From NCBI RefSeq assembly GCF_042648505.1, contig NZ_JBHRXK010000001.1:496001-560000 (forward strand): a stretch of DNA of 64,000 nt. The letters run 5' to 3'. This DNA is from Lysobacter_L cavernae. Its GTDB lineage: Bacteria; Pseudomonadota; Gammaproteobacteria; Xanthomonadales; Xanthomonadaceae. Both the position numbers and the translations under genes were made by a program. Positions 36,521 to 43,832 of this stretch are shown here, in pieces (the stretch's first letter is position 1; each line of letters begins with the position of its first letter). The notes beneath the pieces were generated by a model, which was not told the DNA's origin, did not search any database, and saw nothing but the letters and a program-made list of their open reading frames with translations.

Positions 36521-37471
36521 TCAGGCGAAAGCTCTTGGTCGGTCTTGCGAAAGGATGGCGCGCGCCTGCTCGGCATCGCGGTGCATCTGCGCGGTCAACG
36601 CCGGCAGATCGGAAAATTTCAGCTCGTCGCGCAGCTTCGCGACGAACTCGACCTCGATGCGGCGACCGTACAGATCGCCGTCGAAATCGAACAGATGGGC
36701 TTCGAGCAAGGGCTCGACGCCGGCCACGGTCGGCCGGGTACCCAGGCTCGACACCGACGACCACGGCTTCGCGTCGACGCCGTGCACCCATGTGGCGTAG
36801 ATGCCCGACAGCGCCGGTGTCTTGCCGGCGAAGCGCAGGTTGGCGGTCGGGAAACCGAGCGTACGGCCGAGCCGCTGGCCGCGCACGACCCGTCCGCCGA
36901 TCGCGTACGGGCGCCCCAGCCAGCGTGCAGCCGCAGCGAAATCGCCCTGCTGCAAGGCCTCGCGGATGCGCGTGCTGGACACGCGCTCGCCGTCGAGCAG
37001 CACCGGCTCGATCTCGCCGGCAACACAGCCGGACTCGCTGCCGATGCGATGCAGCAAAGCCAGGTCGCCGCTGCGGCCCTTGCCGAAACGGAACTCCGGC
37101 CCAACCCAGACCTCGCGCGCGGCCAGGTGCCGGATCAGCACGCTGCGCACGAATTCCTCCGCGCTCACGCCGCTGAGACGGGCGTTGAAACGCAGCAACC
37201 CGACCTGATCGACTCCGAGCGCGAACAGCCCTTCGGCCTTGGCCCGTGGCAGCAACAACCGCGGCGGCGGCGACGCTGGCGCGAAGAACTCGCGCGGCAG
37301 CGGCTCGAAGCTCAGCGCGACGGCTGGCAGGCCCAAACTGTGCGCACGCGAAACGGTGTGGCGCACCAACGCCCGATGCCCCAGGTGCAGGCCATCGAAG
37401 GCGCCGATGCAGACCACACTGCCGTGCGGGCACCGCGGCCCGCCCTCGACGTCTCGAAACAGCCTGCTCAT
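36521..37471 (-). CDS. ribF: Bifunctional riboflavin kinase / FMN adenylyltransferase
   Basis: Makes FMN and FAD from riboflavin. The 316-residue protein has an N-terminal adenylyltransferase domain (CIGAFDGLHLGHRALV with the nucleotidyl-transferase GxxxGH-like motif; RVSSTRIREALQQGD) and a C-terminal riboflavin kinase barrel (GRVVRGQRLGRTLGFPTANL, GIYATWV, VEFVAKLRDELKF). First gene of the leftward ribF-ileS-lspA-ispH run; murJ lies 30 bases upstream on the same strand, so it may belong to the same transcript. Confidence 0.96.
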   Translation of the reverse strand: MSRLFRDVEGGPRCPHGSVVCIGAFDGLHLGHRALVRHTVSRAHSLGLPAVALSFEPLPREFFAPASPPPRLLLPRAKAEGLFALGVDQVGLLRFNARLSGVSAEEFVRSVLIRHLAAREVWVGPEFRFGKGRSGDLALLHRIGSESGCVAGEIEPVLLDGERVSSTRIREALQQGDFAAAARWLGRPYAIGGRVVRGQRLGRTLGFPTANLRFAGKTPALSGIYATWVHGVDAKPWSSVSSLGTRPTVAGVEPLLEAHLFDFDGDLYGRRIEVEFVAKLRDELKFSDLPALTAQMHRDAEQARAILSQDRPRAFA

Positions 37472-37501
37472 TCCTTGGAAGTATAGCCGCGGCGCGCCGT
37501 C

Positions 37502-39133
37502 TCAATGCCCACGCAGATCGCGCGGACGGATCCCCTGCAGCCACAGCATGGCGCCATAGGCAGCCGCACCTGCGCCGACGACCACCGCCAGCTTCCATGC
37601 ACGCTCCCACCACGGCCACACGGTCCAGTCCTGCCAACACCACAGCAACGCGATCAGCACGGCGGTCATCGCCAGGCTGGCCACGGCGATCTGGCGCAGC
37701 AGGCGGCGCCAGCCCGGCTGAACCTCGTACACGGCGGCACGGCGCAGGTACCACCACAACTGCAGGGCATTGACCCAACCGGCCACGGCGATCGCCAAGG
37801 CCAGGCAGGCATGCGCACCCGGGATGCGGCCGAGAGCCTGCAACGGATGACCGCCGGCGCTGGCCAATGCGGCCCGGCCGATCTCGGTCAGCCACAGCAG
37901 GCCGGCCAGCAGCGCGATCGTCAGCATCACGTTGACGATCACCGACACCACGGCGGCCTTGACCGGCGTGCGGGTGTCCTGGCGCGAATAGAACGCCGGC
38001 GCCAACACCTTCACCAGCAGGAACGCCGGCACCGCGACCGACTGCGCCATCAGGCTCAGCTGCGCCATGCGGGTGTCGGCGGCGGTGAAATTGCCGTACT
38101 GGAACAAGGTCGCGATCAGCGCCTGCGCGCAGAAGACCAGGCCCAGGCAGGCCGGCACGCCGATCAGCAGGCACAACCGGAAGCCCCAATCCAGCCCCTT
38201 CGAGTAACCCTGCCGATCGGTCACGGCATGGCGCCCAGCCAGGTGCGGCAGGATCACCGTGCCGATGGCAACGCCGAACATGCCCAGCGGAAATTCAAGC
38301 AGGCGATCGGTCAGATACAACCAGGTCACGCTGCCGACGATCAGGTACGAAGCAATGCCGGTGTTGATCAGCAGGTTGACCTGCGCCACGGACGAGCCGA
38401 ACAGGGTCGGAACCATCAGTTTCATGATCTTGCGCACGCCCGCATGCGCCCTGCCCCAACGCGGCCGCGGCAACAGCCCCAGCTTCGCCAGCGACGGCAG
38501 CTGGAATGCCAGCTGCAGCACGCCCGCGACGAACACGCCCCAGGCCAGCGCCAGCACCGGCTCATAGCCCCAATCGCGCATCAGCGGCGCCAGGCACAGG
38601 GCCGCGGCGATCATCGACAGGTTCAGCAGCACCGGCGACAGGGCGGGCACCGCGAAACGCTGATAACTGTTGAGGATTCCGCCCGCCATCGACGCCAGCG
38701 AGATGAACAGCGCGTACGGGAAGGTGATGCGCAGCATCTCCTCGGCCAGCTTGCCCTGCGCGCTGCCTGGCTCGAAGCCGGGCGCGAACAGCGGCATGAT
38801 CCAGGACGCACCGATTACCACCATCGCGGTCAGCACCACCAGGGCCGCCGTCAAAGTGCCGGCAACGCGGTCGACCAGCTCCTTGACCGCAGCCTGGTCG
38901 TGCTTGGCCTTGTACTCGGCCAGCACCGGCACGAACGCCATCGAGAACGAGCCCTCGGCCGACAGCCGGCGCATGAAGTTCGGTATCCGGAAGGCGACCA
39001 GGAACGCATCCAGCATCGGGCTGGCGCCGAACGTCCACGCGTAGACCTGGTCACGGATCAGCCCGGAGACACGCGAGATGAAGGTCATCGCGCTGAAAAT
39101 GCTGGTGGAGCGCAGCAAACCGGCCTTGCTCAT
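37502..39133 (-). CDS. murJ: Lipid II flippase MurJ
   Basis: Flips peptidoglycan precursor lipid II across the inner membrane. The 543-residue protein has about 14 transmembrane helices and the MurJ/MviN signatures SIFSAMTFISRVSGLIRDQVYAWTFG, AFRIPNFMRRLSAEGSFSMAFVPVLAEY, GGILNSYQRFAVPALSPVLLN and APAFYSRQDTRTPVK. Arg residues of the central cavity are present in the first two. The ATG at 39133 starts the conserved region; nine upstream codons are ignored. Divergent from rpsT, an arrangement common in gammaproteobacteria. Confidence 0.96.
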   Translation of the reverse strand: MSKAGLLRSTSIFSAMTFISRVSGLIRDQVYAWTFGASPMLDAFLVAFRIPNFMRRLSAEGSFSMAFVPVLAEYKAKHDQAAVKELVDRVAGTLTAALVVLTAMVVIGASWIMPLFAPGFEPGSAQGKLAEEMLRITFPYALFISLASMAGGILNSYQRFAVPALSPVLLNLSMIAAALCLAPLMRDWGYEPVLALAWGVFVAGVLQLAFQLPSLAKLGLLPRPRWGRAHAGVRKIMKLMVPTLFGSSVAQVNLLINTGIASYLIVGSVTWLYLTDRLLEFPLGMFGVAIGTVILPHLAGRHAVTDRQGYSKGLDWGFRLCLLIGVPACLGLVFCAQALIATLFQYGNFTAADTRMAQLSLMAQSVAVPAFLLVKVLAPAFYSRQDTRTPVKAAVVSVIVNVMLTIALLAGLLWLTEIGRAALASAGGHPLQALGRIPGAHACLALAIAVAGWVNALQLWWYLRRAAVYEVQPGWRRLLRQIAVASLAMTAVLIALLWCWQDWTVWPWWERAWKLAVVVGAGAAAYGAMLWLQGIRPRDLRGH

Positions 39134-39151
39134 CGCCCGCCCCCTGCCCGG

Positions 39152-39180
39152 TTGACGCAAGCCACTGAAACGGCCATACT
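39152..39180 (+). promoter_or_regulatory. Promoter of rpsT
   Basis: TTGACG (39152-39157), 17-base spacer, CATACT (39175-39180). It predicts a leader of about 50 bases before the GTG start of rpsT. Confidence 0.65.
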
Positions 39181-39237
39181 TTTGGGTCTGATTTTCCGCA
39201 ATCCCATTTTTCTCTTACCAGTTTCCAGGAATTCGCC

Positions 39238-39507
39238 GTGGCAAACATCAAGTCCGCCAAGAAGCGCGCCAAGCAGGCAGTCGTGCGCAACGCCCGTAAC
39301 GCCAGCCAGCGTTCGATGCTGCGCACCTCTGTGAAGAAGGTGCTCAAGGCCCTGGGCGAGAACGACGCCGCCGGCGCCGAAACCGCCTTCGCTGTCGCTC
39401 AGCCGATCCTCGACCGCTTCAGCGCGCGCGGCCTGATCCACAAGAACAAGGCCGCCCGCCACAAGAGCCGTCTGATCGCGCGCATCAAGGCACTGAAGAC
39501 CGCCTAA
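39238..39507 (+). CDS. rpsT: Ribosomal protein S20
   Basis: An 89-residue 30S protein starting MANIKSAKKRAKQAVVRNA and containing the family core RSMLRTSVKKVLKAL and GLIHKNKAARHKSRLIARIKAL. The start codon is GTG (39238) preceded by CCAGGAATTC as ribosome-binding site. A non-AUG start for rpsT is also seen in E. coli, where the weak start is tied to autogenous control; the same could apply here. Single gene, closed by two terminators. Confidence 0.97.
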   Translation: MANIKSAKKRAKQAVVRNARNASQRSMLRTSVKKVLKALGENDAAGAETAFAVAQPILDRFSARGLIHKNKAARHKSRLIARIKALKTA

Positions 39508-39533
39508 GCGCTCGCTCGATACGCAGAACCAAA

Positions 39534-39558
39534 ACCCGGCCTCGGCCGGGTTTTTGTT
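39534..39558 (+). terminator. First rpsT terminator
   Basis: Stem ACCCGGC/GCCGGGT with a short CTCG loop, followed by TTTTTGTT; 27 bases past the rpsT stop. Confidence 0.9.
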
Positions 39559-39573
39559 CTGGTCGAAATTCGC

Positions 39574-39598
39574 CCCGGCCTTGGCCGGGTTTTTGTTT
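39574..39598 (+). terminator. Second, duplicated rpsT terminator
   Basis: Stem CCCGGCC/GGCCGGG around TT, then TTTTTGTTTT. About 30 bases match the first terminator with only a few changes, offset by 39 bases, so it looks like a tandem duplication. Confidence 0.88.
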
Positions 39599-39703
39599 TG
39601 GCCAAGGCCGCGACCGACATCGGCCGCCGCAACAGCCGGCATGGCGCTGGCGGGCGCGCCAGCAGCCATGTCCGCGCTTCCTGTTGCCGCCCGCGCCCTT
39701 GGC

Positions 39704-40786
39704 TCAGGGCGCATGGCCACCGGCCGCGTTCGCGGCTTCCAGCGCGTCTTCACGCTGGCGATCGAAGAACGCCATCACGTCGAGCATGATCGGCCAGGTG
39801 CCTTCGCGGCCAATCGCCGAGACCAGGTACCAGCGGTCCTTCCAGCCCAACTCGTCGATGATCGCCTGCGCCGCGGCCTGCTGCTCTTCTTCCAGCAGCA
39901 GGTCGGCCTTGTTGAGCACCAGCCAGCGCGGCTTGGCCAGCAGCTCGGGGTCGTGCTTTTCCAGTTCGCGCTCGATCGCGCGCACCTGCTCGGCCGGATT
40001 CACGCCTTCGACCCCACCTGATCCGCTGTCGAATGGCATGGGAGCGATGTCGACCAGATGCAGCAGCAACTGCGTGCGCTGCAGGTGGCGCAGGAACTGC
40101 GCGCCCAGCCCGGCGCCGTCGGCCGCGCCCTCGATCAGGCCGGGAATGTCGGCGATGACGAAGCTGCGGCCCGGCTCGACGCTGACCACGCCCAGGTTCG
40201 GATACAAGGTGGTGAACGGATAGTCGGCCACCTTCGGCGTCGCCGCGGAGACCGCGCGGATCAGCGTGCTCTTGCCGGCGTTCGGGAAACCGAGCAGGCC
40301 GACGTCGGCGAGCAGCTTCAGCTCCATCCGCAGCACGCGCTCTTCGCCCGGCAAGCCTGGCAGGGCCTTGCGTGGCGTGCGGTTGATCGAACTCTTGAAG
40401 TGCATGTTGCCCAGGCCGCCCTTGCCCCCCTTGGCCACCAGCAGGCGGTCGCCGTGGGTGGTGAGGTCGCCGATCACCTCGTCGGTCTCGACGTTGGTGA
40501 CCACGGTGCCGACCGGCACGGCGATGACCAGGTCATCGCCACCCTTGCCGTACATCTGCCGGCCCATGCCGTTCTCGCCGCGCTTGGCGCGGAACTGCTT
40601 CTGATGGCGGAAGTCGACCAGGGTGTTGAGGTTCTCGTCGGCCACCAGCCAGACGCTGCCGCCCTCACCACCGTCGCCGCCATCGGGGCCGCCGAGCGGA
40701 ATGAACTTTTCGCGGCGAAAACCGATGCAGCCGTTGCCGCCGTTGCCTGCGATGACTTGGATTTCGGCTTCGTCGACGAGTTTCAT
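39704..40786 (-). CDS. obgE: Obg family GTPase ObgE/CgtA
   Basis: GTPase tied to 50S assembly and the stringent response. The 360-residue product has the glycine-rich Obg fold (MKLVDEAEIQVIAGNGGNG, GGPDGGDGGEGGSV, KGGKGGLGNMHFKSS) and the G domain (GFPNAGKST, ADYPFTTLYPNLGVV, DIPGLIEGA, NKADL, SAIG). The C-terminal tail is short. It follows rplU and rpmA, the usual order, but an intrinsic terminator stands between rpmA and obgE, so its expression is probably reduced relative to the ribosomal genes or driven separately. Confidence 0.96.
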   Translation of the reverse strand: MKLVDEAEIQVIAGNGGNGCIGFRREKFIPLGGPDGGDGGEGGSVWLVADENLNTLVDFRHQKQFRAKRGENGMGRQMYGKGGDDLVIAVPVGTVVTNVETDEVIGDLTTHGDRLLVAKGGKGGLGNMHFKSSINRTPRKALPGLPGEERVLRMELKLLADVGLLGFPNAGKSTLIRAVSAATPKVADYPFTTLYPNLGVVSVEPGRSFVIADIPGLIEGAADGAGLGAQFLRHLQRTQLLLHLVDIAPMPFDSGSGGVEGVNPAEQVRAIERELEKHDPELLAKPRWLVLNKADLLLEEEQQAAAQAIIDELGWKDRWYLVSAIGREGTWPIMLDVMAFFDRQREDALEAANAAGGHAP

Positions 40787-40834
40787 GGGGTTCTCAGCAG
40801 AACGTTCCAGCAGAACGATCAATAGTGTTTCACA

Positions 40835-40860
40835 AACGAAAAGCCCCGCCGAAGCGGGGC
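40835..40860 (-). terminator. Terminator between rpmA and obgE
   Basis: Leftward GCCCCGC, TTCG tetraloop, GCGGGGC, TTTTCG. Placed 53 bases after rpmA and before obgE, it should let only part of the transcription reach obgE. Confidence 0.85.
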
Positions 40861-40913
40861 CCCTCGCGGATGGTGCGTCGCCAGCTCAAGCCGCGGCTTG
40901 AACCGGCAGGCAA

Positions 40914-41171
40914 TTACCCGGCGACGACGCTGACCGTGCGGCGCTTCTTCGGACCCTTGGTCGCGAACTCGACCTTGCCGTCGACCAGCGCGAACAAGGT
41001 GTGGTCGCGGCCCAGACCGACGCCGGCACCCGGATGGAACTGGGTGCCGCGCTGGCGGACGATGATGTTGCCGGCCTCGATGGCCTGGCCGCCGTACATC
41101 TTCACGCCGAGGTATTTCGGGTTGGAGTCGCGGCCGTTGCGGGTGGAACCTACGCCCTTTTTATGTGCCAT
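40914..41171 (-). CDS. rpmA: Ribosomal protein L27
   Basis: An 85-residue 50S protein whose N-terminal tail reaches the peptidyl-transferase centre. Begins MAHKKGVGSTRNGRDSNPK and continues LGVKMYGGQ and GNIIVRQRGTQFHPGAGVGLG, all diagnostic. Lies 15 bases after rplU. Confidence 0.98.
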   Translation of the reverse strand: MAHKKGVGSTRNGRDSNPKYLGVKMYGGQAIEAGNIIVRQRGTQFHPGAGVGLGRDHTLFALVDGKVEFATKGPKKRRTVSVVAG

Positions 41172-41186
41172 GGCGGCTTCTCCTGA

Positions 41187-41495
41187 TTAGCCGGCGATGC
41201 CGGTGATTTCGATTTCGGTGTAATGCTGACGGTGGCCCATCTGCTTGCGATGGTGCTTGCGGCGGCGGAACTTCACGATGCGCACCTTGTCGGCACGGCC
41301 GTGGCCGATCACCTTGGCAGTGACGCTGGCGCCCTTGAGGGCATCGCCAAGCTTCACGCCTTCGCCATCGCCCAGCATCAGGACGTTGTCGAGCTTGATC
41401 TCGCTGCCGGCTTCGACATCGAGCAGTTCAACGCGCAGGGTTTCGCCCTGCATCACGCGGTATTGCTTACCGCCGGTGACTACAACTGCGTACAT
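41187..41495 (-). CDS. rplU: Ribosomal protein L21
   Basis: A 102-residue 50S protein, first gene of the rplU-rpmA(-obgE) unit. Starts MYAVVVTGGKQYRVMQGETLRVE and ends with KFRRRKHHRKQMGHRQHYTEIEITGI, as expected. GAGGAA lies at ribosome-binding distance before the ATG at 41495. Confidence 0.98.
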   Translation of the reverse strand: MYAVVVTGGKQYRVMQGETLRVELLDVEAGSEIKLDNVLMLGDGEGVKLGDALKGASVTAKVIGHGRADKVRIVKFRRRKHHRKQMGHRQHYTEIEITGIAG

Positions 41496-41557
41496 GACCA
41501 GATTCCTCTGTAGTTATTTTGGTCGCTGCCGCGCCCTGGCGGGCGGACAGAAGCGGA

Positions 41558-41586
41558 ATTGTAGGGGTTTCAGCGGCTTACAGCAA
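41558..41586 (-). promoter_or_regulatory. Promoter of rplU-rpmA
   Basis: Leftward TTGCTG (41581-41586), 17-base spacer, TACAAT (41558-41563). It predicts a leader of about 55-60 bases. Confidence 0.65.
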
Positions 41587-41726
41587 CTCCACCCATCCAC
41601 ACGAAAGCAGCCGGACGGGCTGTCTCCGGCGGGCCTGGCCTGCCACGGCCTTAACGCGGCGCGTGCTGTACTCGCCTCGCCCGCGGCCTGGGCTGCGGCC
41701 AACTCCATTCAGGAAGGAGTATTGCC

Positions 41727-43193
41727 ATGTTCAACCGGATTCTGGAACAGGTGGCGGGCCGGTTCGGCCTGAGTCAGGAGCAGGCACGACCGCTGCTGGG
41801 GGCGCTGGTGGCCCTGATCTTCAACCCCAAGCGCGGCGGGCCCAGTGGCTTCATCCAGGCCTTCCGCGACCGCGGCCTGGGTGACGTGGTCAGCTCCTGG
41901 CTCGGCCATGGCACCAACCAGCCGATCAGCGCCGCCCAACTCGAAAGCGTGCTCGGCACCGACACCCTGGCCGGGATCGGCGCCAAGCTGGGCCTGCCGA
42001 CGGCGACGGTCGGCAACGCGGCAGCGGCCATGCTCCCGGATGCGGTCGATGAGCTCAGCGAGCACGGCGACCTGCCGACCAGCGTCAGCGGCTGGCCCGA
42101 GAAGCTGCAGCACTGGTTCGGTGGGCTCGGCACGGGCATGGACGAATTCGGCCAATGGGGGGCCGCGGCCATGACCGGGGCCGGTGCCGCAGTGACCGGT
42201 GCGCGCGCAGCGGATCCCCCGCGACCGCCGGTTGATGCCCCGGCCAGAGCCGGCCTGAGCCGCTGGCTGCCCTGGCTGCTGATCGCGGCGGCGATCATCG
42301 CCGCGTTCGTGCTGTCGCGCGGCTGCAAGCGCGAAGCCACCGCACCGGTCGCCGACACCGCGCCCGTGACCGCCCCGGCGCCGGCGGCAACGCCCGCCGC
42401 GCAGTTCGACTCGCGCCTGGTGCTGACCCGCACCGGCGACAAGGTCACCTACGACGGCGTGGTCGACAGCGAGGCCACCCGCAGTGCGATCACCGACGCC
42501 CTGACCAAGGCGTTCGGGCCCGGCAATGCCAGCGGCCAGCTCAGTATCGACCCGAATGCGCGTACGCCGGGCTGGCTGGCGGCCCTCGCCGGCTTCCTGC
42601 CGCAATTCACCGCCAACGGCGCCACGCTCACCTTCGAAGGCAACCGCGTCGACCTCAGCGGCAACCTCGCCGACGCCGACCGGATCGGGCTGCTCGGCAA
42701 ACTGAAGGCGGCGTTCGGTGGCTTCAGCTTCGGCGGCCTGTTCGAGAGTGCCGCCCAGAGCGTGGGCGCGGTGGCGGAGAGGACCTCGGATGCAGCCGCG
42801 CAGGCGTTCGACAAGCTGGCCCCGGGCAAGTTCAGCGCCGACGACCTGGTCAAGGCACTGAACCTGATGGTGATCCACTTCGAGACCGGCAGCGCGCGGA
42901 TTTCGTCCAAGAGTGACGACATCCTCAAGAAGGCCGCCGATGCGATCAAGGCCGCGCCAGCGGGCACCCGGATCGAAGTGGGCGGCCACACCGACAACAC
43001 CGGCAATGCCGCCGCCAACACGACGCTGTCGCAGCAGCGCGCCGATGCGGTGAGCCAGCGCCTGGGCGAGCACGGTGTCGACACGGCTGGACTGAGCAGC
43101 AAGGGCTACGGCCAGGACAAGCCGGTGGCTGACAACGGCACCGACGCCGGACGCGCCAGCAACCGCCGCATCGAGTTCACCGTACTGAAGTAA
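41727..43193 (+). CDS. OmpA-family protein with YidB-like N-terminus and BON-like middle
   Basis: A 488-residue envelope protein with four parts. Residues ~1-120 resemble YidB/DUF937 (LEQVAGRFGLSQEQARPLLGAL, IGAKLGLPTATVGNAAAAMLPDAVDEL). Residues ~180-197 are a single membrane helix (WLPWLLIAAAIIAAFVLS). Residues ~228-335 form two alternating strand/helix units like BON domains (VTYDGVVDSEATRSAITDAL, VDLSGNLADADRIGLLGKLKAAF). Residues ~370-488 are an OmpA peptidoglycan-binding domain with GGHTDNTGN, LSQQRADAVSQRL and ASNRRIEF. Inferred topology: cytoplasmic N-terminus, periplasmic C-terminus clamped to peptidoglycan. A shorter paralogue is encoded at 46030-46947. Function unknown. Confidence 0.82.
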   Translation: MFNRILEQVAGRFGLSQEQARPLLGALVALIFNPKRGGPSGFIQAFRDRGLGDVVSSWLGHGTNQPISAAQLESVLGTDTLAGIGAKLGLPTATVGNAAAAMLPDAVDELSEHGDLPTSVSGWPEKLQHWFGGLGTGMDEFGQWGAAAMTGAGAAVTGARAADPPRPPVDAPARAGLSRWLPWLLIAAAIIAAFVLSRGCKREATAPVADTAPVTAPAPAATPAAQFDSRLVLTRTGDKVTYDGVVDSEATRSAITDALTKAFGPGNASGQLSIDPNARTPGWLAALAGFLPQFTANGATLTFEGNRVDLSGNLADADRIGLLGKLKAAFGGFSFGGLFESAAQSVGAVAERTSDAAAQAFDKLAPGKFSADDLVKALNLMVIHFETGSARISSKSDDILKKAADAIKAAPAGTRIEVGGHTDNTGNAAANTTLSQQRADAVSQRLGEHGVDTAGLSSKGYGQDKPVADNGTDAGRASNRRIEFTVLK

Positions 43194-43217
43194 CCACGCA
43201 TGCCATGCGACCCATGC

Positions 43218-43248
43218 AACGGGGACGCAACGCGTCCCCGTTCTTGTT
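43218..43248 (+). terminator. Terminator after the OmpA-family gene
   Basis: Perfect 11-bp stem AACGGGGACGC/GCGTCCCCGTT around AAC, then CTTGTT, 24 bases past the stop codon. Confidence 0.85.
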
Positions 43249-43832
43249 GCGATGGCCACAAGATGCGAAAGATTCCACAGCACCAGTCTTTCGAATCAAT
43301 GCGGCACGACGCCCGGATCAGGCCGTTTTCATCCACTCTTCACGCCACTGAAATCATCGCCACTTGCGCGGGGAGAATGGTTCGACTAGGTTCCAAATCG
43401 TGAGCGACTACAGGGGGTCGCTCCTTACGAAATCCCGGCACTGACTCGTGTGCGCACAGCTCTGCGCAAGGAGGCCGTCGCTGCGGTTTTTCACCCAGGG
43501 AGTCCCTGATTAGATGCAACTGGAAGGATCCAGTCTGTCCCTGCTTCGCCGCGGCAAAGTCCGCGGCTCGCTGCCGCCGACGCGTGCCGAATCCCGGCGC
43601 GGCCCGACACCCGCTCCTTCGCATCTGCACGCCCCTGCGGGCGTGCATCGGCTCGCCTGCACCCAATCCATGAAACCTGCGCGGCATCGCATCGTCCGGG
43701 ACGGACGTGGTGCGATCGGCGCCCACCGAAGTCACGCGGGACGGCACCTTGCCGTCACCGCGGACCCGTACCCGACGTCAGGCAGGGGGAGACGCCGGGA
43801 GTCTTGAGCAGCTCACAACAAAGGATGTTGTC
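43249..43832 (+). other. Long upstream region of the S8 protease gene
   Basis: 584 bases without a gene I can support. A 97-codon frame at 43514-43807 is Arg/Pro/Ala-rich and lacks a ribosome-binding site, so it is probably not coding. The protease leader ends with AAAGGATG about 8 bases before the ATG at 43833. No promoter or palindrome stands out; the stretch is unusually long for this tightly packed region. Confidence 0.4.

Noticed and set aside
33701..37486. A 1261-codon open frame on the plus strand opposite ileS and ribF
   Set aside because: It is the antisense of two well-identified genes. Its Arg/Val/Ala/His-rich composition and lack of motifs are typical of mirror frames in GC-rich DNA.
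43514..43807. A 97-codon plus-strand frame upstream of the S8 protease
   Set aside because: Arg/Pro/Ala/His-rich, no ribosome-binding site, no motif; most likely untranslated leader or spacer.
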